Shown one piece after another: positions 13,689 through 19,304 of a DNA stretch of 19,304 nucleotides. The notes beneath the pieces were generated by a model. That model searched no databases. It was not told the origin of the DNA and saw nothing but the letters and a program-made list of their open reading frames with translations. This DNA comes from Candidatus Brevibacterium intestinigallinarum (GTDB lineage Bacteria; Actinomycetota; Actinomycetes; Actinomycetales; Brevibacteriaceae), in NCBI GenBank assembly GCA_019117325.1, contig DWZY01000152.1, forward strand, positions 1 to 19,304, written 5' to 3'. Both the position numbers and the translations under genes were made by a program. Every line of letters starts with the position of its first letter. The first letter of the stretch is position 1.

Positions 13689-14999
13689 ATGGAGAAGCTC
13701 ACCATCGCACTGCTGGGCGGAGGCGTCGTGGGGTCGGAGGTCGCCCGCGCACTCCTCACCCAGTCGGAGAAGCTGGCCGCCCGCGTGGGCGCCCGCCTCG
13801 AGCTGTCCGGCGTCCTGGTCCGCGACGCGTCCCAGCCGCGCGACGGCATCCCGCAGGAGCTGCTGAGCACCGACGCCGAGGCCGTGGTCACCGGCGCGGA
13901 CATCGTCGTCGAGCTCATGGGCGGCATCGAGCCCGCCCGCACGCAGATCCTCTCCGCGCTGGCCTCCGGTGCCAGCGTCGTCACCGCGAACAAGGCGCTG
14001 CTGGCGCAGCACTTCCCGGAGCTCATCACCGCCGCGGACGACGCGGGCGTGCGGATCGAGTACGAGGCGGCGGTCGCGGGCGCGATCCCCATCGTCCGCC
14101 CCCTGTCCGTGTCGCTGGCCGGTGACCGCATCCAGCGCGTCATGGGCATCGTCAACGGGACGACGAACTACATCCTCGATCAGATGTCGAAGGAGGGCTG
14201 GGACTTCGACACCGCCCTCGCGACGGCACAGGAGCTGGGCTTCGCGGAGGCGGACCCCACCGCGGACATCGAGGGTCACGACGCGGCGGCGAAGGCCGCG
14301 ATCATCGCCTCGCTCGCCTTCCAGGTGCCGGTCTCGCTGGACGACGTCCACGTCGAGGGCATCACGGGCGTGAGCGCGGACATGATCCGCACCGCGGCGG
14401 ACCAGGGCTTCACGATCAAGCTCCTGGCGATCTGCGAGCGAGTCGTGGGCCCGGACGGCGAGGAGGCCGTCTCCGCTCGCGTCTATCCCGCGCTCGTCGC
14501 GGACGATCACCCGCTCGCCTCGGTCTCCGGCGCGTTCAACGCGGTGTTCGTCGAGGCGGACTCCGCGGGCTCGCTCATGTTCTACGGACAGGGTGCGGGT
14601 GGCGCGCCCACCTCCTCCGCGGTGCTGGGGGACGTCGTCTCCGTGGCCCGCCGCAAGGTCCTGGGCGGCCGGGGGCAGATGCCCCAGCAGGTCCGGGAGT
14701 CCGGCTCGATCCTGCCGATCGCACGGGTCACGACGCGCTACCAGCTGACGCTCGAGGTCGTGGACCGGCCGGGTGTGCTCCTGCGGGTCGCCGAGGTCGT
14801 CGCGACGGAGGGCGTGTCGATCGAGCTCGTCCAGCAGACCCGGCTCGAGGAGCCCGCCGAGGACGGGAGCCCGCGCGCCAAGCTCGTCATCGCGACGCAC
14901 TCGGCGCTGGAATCCTCGCTCGCCGCAACCGTCGAGTCGCTCGCCGCGCTCGACGTCGTCGAATCCGTCAAGTCGGTGCTCCGCATCGAGGGTGCCTGA
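13689..14999 (+). CDS. hom: Homoserine dehydrogenase with ACT domain
   Basis: Seen: 436 aa. The Rossmann NAD(P) site is GGGVVG at 10-15. TANKALLAQH marks the coenzyme side. The catalytic domain has AAVAGAIPIVRPL, MGIVNGTTNYIL and DPTADIEGHDAAAKA (substrate and catalytic Lys/Asp region). A C-terminal ACT domain (about 350-436, YQLTLEVVDRPGVLLRVAEVV) is present. Function: reduces aspartate semialdehyde to homoserine, the branch to threonine and methionine. Known: the ACT domain gives threonine feedback inhibition in corynebacteria. The start ATG 13689 is preceded by GAGGAG with four bases spacing; the frame is open further upstream, but into lysA. It lies 10 bases after lysA. Confidence 0.97.
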   Translation: MEKLTIALLGGGVVGSEVARALLTQSEKLAARVGARLELSGVLVRDASQPRDGIPQELLSTDAEAVVTGADIVVELMGGIEPARTQILSALASGASVVTANKALLAQHFPELITAADDAGVRIEYEAAVAGAIPIVRPLSVSLAGDRIQRVMGIVNGTTNYILDQMSKEGWDFDTALATAQELGFAEADPTADIEGHDAAAKAAIIASLAFQVPVSLDDVHVEGITGVSADMIRTAADQGFTIKLLAICERVVGPDGEEAVSARVYPALVADDHPLASVSGAFNAVFVEADSAGSLMFYGQGAGGAPTSSAVLGDVVSVARRKVLGGRGQMPQQVRESGSILPIARVTTRYQLTLEVVDRPGVLLRVAEVVATEGVSIELVQQTRLEEPAEDGSPRAKLVIATHSALESSLAATVESLAALDVVESVKSVLRIEGA

Positions 15000-15032
15000 G
15001 GCGCCCGCAACATCAGGGGGAAGCAGAACAGC

Positions 15033-16121
15033 ATGGCAGCAGCACACCGCCACCAGTGGCGTGGAGTCGTCGACGAGTACCGCGACCTGCTGGACGTGGG
15101 CGCGAATGTCCCGGCAGTGACGCTGGGGGAGGGCGGCACGCCGCTCATCCCAGCAGAGAAGCTGTCCGAGCGGGTGGGTGCCCGGGTCCACATCAAGTAC
15201 GAGGGCATGAACCCCACCGGCTCCTTCAAGGACCGCGGCATGACGATGGCGATGACGAAGGCCGTCGCCGGCGGGGCGAAGGCCGTCATCTGCGCGTCGA
15301 CCGGCAACACCTCGGCCTCGGCGGCGGCGTACGCGACGAAGGCGGGCATCACCTCGGCCGTCCTCGTGCCCGCCGGCAAGATCGCGATGGGCAAGATGAG
15401 CCAGGCCGTCGCCCACGGCGCCCAGCTGTTGGAGATCGACGGCAACTTCGACGACTGCCTCACACTGTGCCGGAAGCTGTCGGAGGCCTACCCGGTCGAC
15501 CTCGTGAACTCCGTGAACCCGGATCGCATCGAGGGGCAGAAGACCGCGGCCTTCGAGATCGTCGATGCGCTGGGCCAAGCGCCGGACATCCACATCCTGC
15601 CGGTGGGCAACGCCGGCAACATCACCGCGTACTGGAAGGGATTCCAGGAGTACGCGCAGGCGGGACTGGCACAGTCCACGCCGCAGATGTGGGGCTTCCA
15701 GGCGGCCGGTGCGGCTCCGCTGGTGCTGGGCCACCCGGTCGACGAGCCGGAGACGATCGCGACGGCCATCCGCATCGGCAACCCCGCCTCCTGGGACCAG
15801 GCCATCGCGGCGCGGGACGACTCCGGCGGCCGGATCGAGGCCGTGACGGATGACGAGATCCTGGCCGCACACCGCCTCCTGTCCTCCACGGAGGGCATCT
15901 TCGTCGAGCCCGGCTCTGCGGCCTCGGTCGCGGGCCTGCTCAAGACGGCGGAGGCCGGCCAGGTGCCCGCGGACGCCCTCATCACGGTGACGGTGACGGG
16001 GCACGGCCTCAAGGATCCGCAGTGGGCGCTCACGACCGCGGACGGCAGCGAGGTCACCCCCACCCGCGTGCCCGTGGACGCGGTGAGCGCCGCCCGCGCG
16101 CTGGGGCTCGAGGACGCATGA
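15033..16121 (+). CDS. thrC: Threonine synthase
   Basis: Seen: 362 aa, fold-type II PLP enzyme. PLP Lys66 lies in NPTGSFKDRGMT. ASTGNTSASAAAYA binds the PLP phosphate side, and LPVGNAGNITAYWKGF holds the glycine-rich loop. Function: turns O-phosphohomoserine into L-threonine plus phosphate, the final step. It is the shorter thrC form common in actinobacteria, without the long N-terminal extension of the E. coli type. The start ATG 15033 has AGGGGGA about 12 bases upstream, longer spacing than usual. It lies 33 bases after hom and overlaps thrB by four bases (ATGA), so thrB translation is coupled. Confidence 0.96.
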   Translation: MAAAHRHQWRGVVDEYRDLLDVGANVPAVTLGEGGTPLIPAEKLSERVGARVHIKYEGMNPTGSFKDRGMTMAMTKAVAGGAKAVICASTGNTSASAAAYATKAGITSAVLVPAGKIAMGKMSQAVAHGAQLLEIDGNFDDCLTLCRKLSEAYPVDLVNSVNPDRIEGQKTAAFEIVDALGQAPDIHILPVGNAGNITAYWKGFQEYAQAGLAQSTPQMWGFQAAGAAPLVLGHPVDEPETIATAIRIGNPASWDQAIAARDDSGGRIEAVTDDEILAAHRLLSSTEGIFVEPGSAASVAGLLKTAEAGQVPADALITVTVTGHGLKDPQWALTTADGSEVTPTRVPVDAVSAARALGLEDA

Positions 16122-17074
16122 GCGAGGTCCGGATCCCCGCGGGGTTCTCCGTCGAGGTGACCGCCCCGGCGACCTCGGCGAACCTGGGTGCCGGCTATGA
16201 CTCGTTCGGCCTGGCCCTGGCCTTCTCCGACACCGTGCGTGCGCGGTTGAGCGGGACCGAGGTCGCGCACCAGGGCCGCGTGTCGATCACGGGGGAGGGC
16301 GCGGACTCGCTGCCGCGCAGCGGCGACCACCTGATCCTGCGCATCGCCGAGCAGATCCTCGAGGCCCGCGGAGTCGCGGGCGGGGAGCGGCTCCTGCTGG
16401 ACTGCGACAACGCGATCCCGCAGTCGCGGGGGATGGGCTCGTCGGCGGCCGCGGTCGTCGCGGGCCTGTCGATCGCGGATGCGGCCAGTGTCGCCGCGGG
16501 GCTGCCGGAGCCCACGGCGGCGGAGAAGCTCGCGTGGGCGACCCACTTCGAGGGTCACCCGGACAACGCGGCGCCCGCGCTCTTCGGCGGTGTGACGGTC
16601 AGCTGGTACCCGGAGCGCGACCGCGCGTCGTCGATCTCGCTGCCCGTCCACCCGGACGTGCGCGCGGCCGTCGTCATCCCGGACGACCGGCTCGACACGG
16701 ACATCGCGCGCGACCTGCTGCCGGACACCGTCCCGCACGCCGAGGCCGCCGCCAACTCCGCGATCGCCGGCCTCTTCGTGCACGCCATCTGCCACGATCC
16801 CTCGCTGCTGCTGGAGGCGACGGTCGACCGGCTGCACCAGGAGTACCGCCGCCCCGCGATGCTCGCGTCGCTCGAGCGGATCGACGCGCTGCGCGCCGCG
16901 GGCCTCGCTGCCGTTGTGTCCGGTGCCGGCCCCACCGTGCTGGTGCTGGGCACGGGCGATGACCTGGCCGACCGCGTCCGCGAGGTCCTCGCCGGCGACG
17001 CCGCCCGCGTCCTGCCGTCTGCGATCGCAGAGACCGGAGCCACGACGCTGTCGCTGCGCCGCATGTCCGCGTGA
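16118..17074 (+). CDS. thrB: Homoserine kinase (GHMP family)
   Basis: Seen: 318 aa. N-terminal motif 1 is VTAPATSANLGAGYDSFGLAL. The ATP phosphate loop (GHMP motif 2) is QSRGMGSSAAA from Gln102. ATHFEGHPDNAAPALFGG is the homoserine-binding stretch, and motif 3 is VVSGAGPTVLVL near 266. Function: phosphorylates homoserine with ATP, feeding ThrC. The order thrC-thrB with a 4-base overlap reverses the reaction order but is normal in actinobacteria. It is probably the last gene of the argS/lysA-hom-thrC-thrB transcript; a long palindrome begins 89 bases after its stop. Confidence 0.96.
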   Translation: MSEVRIPAGFSVEVTAPATSANLGAGYDSFGLALAFSDTVRARLSGTEVAHQGRVSITGEGADSLPRSGDHLILRIAEQILEARGVAGGERLLLDCDNAIPQSRGMGSSAAAVVAGLSIADAASVAAGLPEPTAAEKLAWATHFEGHPDNAAPALFGGVTVSWYPERDRASSISLPVHPDVRAAVVIPDDRLDTDIARDLLPDTVPHAEAAANSAIAGLFVHAICHDPSLLLEATVDRLHQEYRRPAMLASLERIDALRAAGLAAVVSGAGPTVLVLGTGDDLADRVREVLAGDAARVLPSAIAETGATTLSLRRMSA

Positions 17075-17120
17075 CGGTGCGGCGCATGCTGCCGGCGGCG
17101 ACATGCTGACGCCCGTCCCG

Positions 17121-17180
17121 CGCCCCGTTTCCCGCTGAGGTGCACGTACGCGCCCCGTTTCCCGCTGAGGTGCACGTACG
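17121..17180. repeat. Exact 30-bp tandem duplication between thrB and rho
   Basis: Bases 17121-17150 and 17151-17180 are identical 30-mers, starting CGCCCCGTTTCCCGCTGAGG. Only two copies are present and they abut with no spacer. The inner part CGCTGAGGTGCACGT of each copy is the reverse complement of 17210-17224. Confidence 0.9.
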
Positions 17181-17224
17181 CGCCTGAGATCGTGAATTCT
17201 CGGGCGTGCACGTGCACCTCAGCG
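17163..17224. terminator. Long imperfect palindrome after thrB (terminator or REP-like element)
   Basis: CGCTGAGGTGCACGT (17163-17177) pairs with ACGTGCACCTCAGCG (17210-17224), 15 bp exact. Then CGCCTGAGA (17181-17189) pairs with TCTCGGGCG (17198-17206) with one G-U wobble, closing an 8-base loop. In total about 26 of 27 positions pair. It also contains the 12-base palindrome GTGCACGTGCAC. It could end the thrB transcript. Its size, symmetry and duplicated left arm also suit a dispersed palindromic repeat. Confidence 0.6.
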
Positions 17225-17283
17225 AGTTGAAGGGTGGGACGACGCTCCGCGGGGCGGATTCGCGTGAGGCCCGCGCGGGCATG

Positions 17284-17289
17284 TACAGT
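17284..17289 (+). promoter_or_regulatory. Candidate -10 box of rho
   Basis: TACAGT fits TANNNT; the predicted start is near 17296, giving a leader of about 195 bases before the rho GTG. No clear -35 is seen around 17259-17266 (TTCGCG at 19 bases is the best). Confidence 0.4.
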
Positions 17290-17360
17290 GAAGGTGTTCC
17301 GAATGCGGATCCGTCCAGGCCCACGCGCCCCGGACCGGTCAGTCTCTTTCGTTCGGAGCA

Positions 17361-17460
17361 TCTATCGGACGCCTTCGACCCTGTGGGTCTGCGCCCGTCC
17401 CACACGCACCTCAGGTGCGATCCATCGCCGTGCATCTCGCGCACCTCGCGCATCCTTCAC
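17361..17460 (+). promoter_or_regulatory. C-rich, G-poor structured leader of rho (possible rut site)
   Basis: Bases 17401-17460 hold 27 C against 12 G, unlike the surrounding coding DNA. Two small hairpins are present: TGTGGG/CCCACA (17382-17404) and CGCACC-TCA-GGTGCG (17405-17419). Known: Rho binds C-rich, G-poor RNA and often limits its own gene. Inference: this is an autoregulatory rut site. Confidence 0.4.
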
Positions 17461-17491
17461 GCACGGCCGTACGAGGGAGAAGGAAACCTTC

Positions 17492-19304
17492 GTGACTGAA
17501 GCCACCACGAACGACACGCAGACGCGTTCGGGAAGTCTGACCGCACTCCGCCTGCCGCAGCTGCAGGAGATCGCAGCCGGTCTGGAGATCAAGGGCTATC
17601 GCCGCCTGCGGAAGAGCGATCTCATCGAGGCCATCAAGGGCGCCGAGGGCTCGTCGCCGAGCGCCGGCAGCACCACCGCCCCCGCGCAGACGGCCGCTCC
17701 GGCGGAGAAGACCGCGAACCGCCGCGCCGCGCAGGCACCCGCCGCGCAGGAGCAGACAGCCCCGGCAGAGCAGCAGACTGCTCCCGCACAGACACCTGAC
17801 ACGACCCCCGCTGCAGACGCGGGCCGTACGGCCGAGGCCGAGGCCGCGACCGCCGAGACCCTCCAGGGTGCCGCTGAGTCCTCAGACGACTCCGACGCAT
17901 CCCGCAGCTCCGAGTCCGCCGCCGACGAGGCAGGCGGGCAGCGCTCGCGCCGCCGCCGTGGCGACCGCTCGGGCAACGACCGCTCGAACTCGGGCAACGA
18001 CCGCTCGAACGGTGCTGCCGACGACAACTCGTCGAACGACTCCGACGGTTCGGACGACGACTCCCAGCGGAACGGCCGCGGCCGAGGCCGGGGAGACCGG
18101 AACGAGAACCGCGGCGGACGCGACTCGAACGGACGCGACTCGAACGGCCGCGGAGGCCGGAACGACAACCGCAGCGACCGGAATGACAACCGGAATGACC
18201 GCAGCGACCGCAACGACAGCCGTGGCGACAACCGGAATGACAACCGCAACGACCGCGGCGACAACCGCAACGATCGCAACGACGATCGCGGTGGCCGCGG
18301 CCGCGGCCGGGACCGTCGTCGCCGCGGACGCGAGGACGACCAGGTGCAGGCGGGTGACGTCCTCATCCCCGTGGGCGGCATCCTCGACGTGCACGACAAC
18401 TACGCGTTCCTGCGCACCTCCGGCTACCTGTCGGGACCCAACGACGTCTACGTCTCCGCGGGTCTCGTCAAGAAGAACGGCCTGCGCAAGGGCGACGCGA
18501 TCACCGGCGCGATCCGCAAGGCCCGCGAGGGCGACCGGCAGAACCGCCGCGAGAAGTTCGATGCGCTCGTCCGCCTGGACTCCGTCAACGGCCTGACGGT
18601 CGAGGACGCGAAGCGCCGCGTCGAGTTCTCGAAGCTCACGCCGCTCTACCCGCAGGAGCGCCTGCGCCTCGAGTCGGCCGCGAAGAACCTCACGACGCGC
18701 ATCATCGACCTCGTCGCTCCCATCGGCAAGGGCCAGCGCGGTCTCATCGTCGCTCCGCCCAAGGCCGGCAAGACGACGGTCATGCAGCAGATCGCGAACT
18801 CGATCACGGAGAACAACCCTGAGGTCCACCTCATGGTCGTCCTCGTCGACGAGCGCCCTGAAGAGGTCACGGACATGCAGCGCGCTGTCAAGGGCGAGGT
18901 CATCGCCTCGACCTTCGATCGCCCGGCGGACGACCACACGACGATCGCGGAGCTCGCGATCGAGCGCGCCAAGCGCCTCGTCGAGATGGGCCAGGACGTC
19001 GTCGTGCTGCTCGACAACATCACGCGCCTGGGCCGTGCGTACAACATCGCGCAGCCCGCCTCCGGCCGCATCCTGTCCGGCGGTGTCGACGCGAACGCCC
19101 TCTACCCGCCCAAGAAGTTCTTCGGCGCCGCCCGCAACATCGAGGGCGGAGGATCGCTCACGATTCTCGCGACCGCACTCGTGGAGACCGGCTCGAAGAT
19201 GGACGAAGTGATCTTCGAGGAGTTCAAGGGCACCGGCAACATGGAGCTGCGCCTGTCCCGCCACCTGGCGGACAAGCGGATCTTCCCCGCTGTCGATGTC
19301 AACA
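17492..19304 (+). CDS. rho: Transcription termination factor Rho (3' end missing)
   Basis: Seen: 604 codons from GTG 17492 with no stop before the right edge. An N-terminal Rho_N (SAP-like) domain lies at about 12-50 (LTALRLPQLQEIAAGLEIKGYRRLRKSDLIEAI). An Ala/Pro/Gln-rich stretch follows at about 52-150, then an Arg/Asn/Asp/Gly insertion at about 150-285 with many NDR, DNRND and RGRGR repeats. The cold-shock-type primary RNA site covers about 288-365 (GILDVHDNYAFLRTSGYLSG). The ATPase domain has Walker A PKAGKTT (423-429), VVLVDERPEEVTDM, STFDRPADDH and LLDNITRLGRAYN. Function: hexameric RNA helicase that ends transcription. Known: high-GC Gram-positive Rho proteins, such as that of Micrococcus luteus, carry such insertions. 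AAGGA lies seven bases before the GTG. Confidence 0.95.
   Translation, partial: MTEATTNDTQTRSGSLTALRLPQLQEIAAGLEIKGYRRLRKSDLIEAIKGAEGSSPSAGSTTAPAQTAAPAEKTANRRAAQAPAAQEQTAPAEQQTAPAQTPDTTPAADAGRTAEAEAATAETLQGAAESSDDSDASRSSESAADEAGGQRSRRRRGDRSGNDRSNSGNDRSNGAADDNSSNDSDGSDDDSQRNGRGRGRGDRNENRGGRDSNGRDSNGRGGRNDNRSDRNDNRNDRSDRNDSRGDNRNDNRNDRGDNRNDRNDDRGGRGRGRDRRRRGREDDQVQAGDVLIPVGGILDVHDNYAFLRTSGYLSGPNDVYVSAGLVKKNGLRKGDAITGAIRKAREGDRQNRREKFDALVRLDSVNGLTVEDAKRRVEFSKLTPLYPQERLRLESAAKNLTTRIIDLVAPIGKGQRGLIVAPPKAGKTTVMQQIANSITENNPEVHLMVVLVDERPEEVTDMQRAVKGEVIASTFDRPADDHTTIAELAIERAKRLVEMGQDVVVLLDNITRLGRAYNIAQPASGRILSGGVDANALYPPKKFFGAARNIEGGGSLTILATALVETGSKMDEVIFEEFKGTGNMELRLSRHLADKRIFPAVDVN

Noticed and set aside
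17121..17180. A CRISPR array or its remnant.
   Set aside because: The two 30-bp copies abut with no spacer, there are only two, and no cas gene is present.
17206..17453. Minus-strand frames across the thrB-rho gap with a repeated peptide.
   Set aside because: The peptide repeat is simply the 30-bp tandem DNA repeat read as protein; there is no ribosome site or family match.
17281..17499. A 72-codon ORF in the rho leader ending just inside rho, as a leader peptide.
   Set aside because: Its ATG overlaps the candidate -10 box, so it would lie upstream of the transcription start, it has no ribosome site, and the C-rich content looks like a rut region rather than coding DNA.

Overview
The window is high-GC DNA with the gene order and gene content of an actinobacterium. 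The markers are a mycothiol-type ZAS anti-sigma factor (RsrA), the tiny ribosomal protein bL37, the fused 2-oxoglutarate decarboxylase/dehydrogenase Kgd, the GuaB1 branch of the IMP dehydrogenase family, the run argS-lysA-hom-thrC-thrB-rho, and a Rho factor with a large Arg/Asn/Asp-rich insertion. I cannot name the genus; an order such as Micrococcales or Actinomycetales is likely. Nearly all genes are core genes. I see no transposase, phage gene, CRISPR array or other clear mobile element.

Layout. The left edge holds the 3' end of rsrA (+), which converges on a 24-codon gene for bL37 (-); a perfect 18-bp hairpin between them can serve both. Also on the minus strand, kgd runs directly into an overlapping gene (TGATG) for a small SGNH-fold protein that has lost its expected catalytic residues. 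Divergent from kgd is guaB1 (+). A hairpin then closes guaB1, and two overlapping genes for CNNM/CBS (hemolysin or CorC-like) membrane proteins follow. They are preceded by an apparent leaderless 33-codon leader ORF whose sequence can mask the Shine-Dalgarno of the first membrane gene. Next is a membrane-anchored M15/VanY-type peptidase with its own promoter.

The right half starts with tRNA-Arg(CCG), which has a long hairpin directly on its 3' end, then argS, apparently transcribed leaderless. lysA, hom, thrC and thrB follow with gaps of 11, 10, 33 and -4 bases, as one aspartate-family amino-acid operon (lysine, homoserine/threonine). The thrB-rho gap of about 420 bases holds an exact 30-bp tandem duplication, a long imperfect palindrome, and then a C-rich, structured rho leader. 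rho runs off the right edge.

The most interesting new structure is the leader in front of the CNNM pair (6702-6819): a -10 box, six bases, ATG of a short ORF, and within that ORF a 7-base anti-Shine-Dalgarno exactly complementary to the Shine-Dalgarno of the next gene. It reads as a translation-coupled or attenuation control region. Other items worth a look are the apparently inactive SGNH protein coupled to kgd, the thrB-rho palindrome, and the rut-like rho leader.
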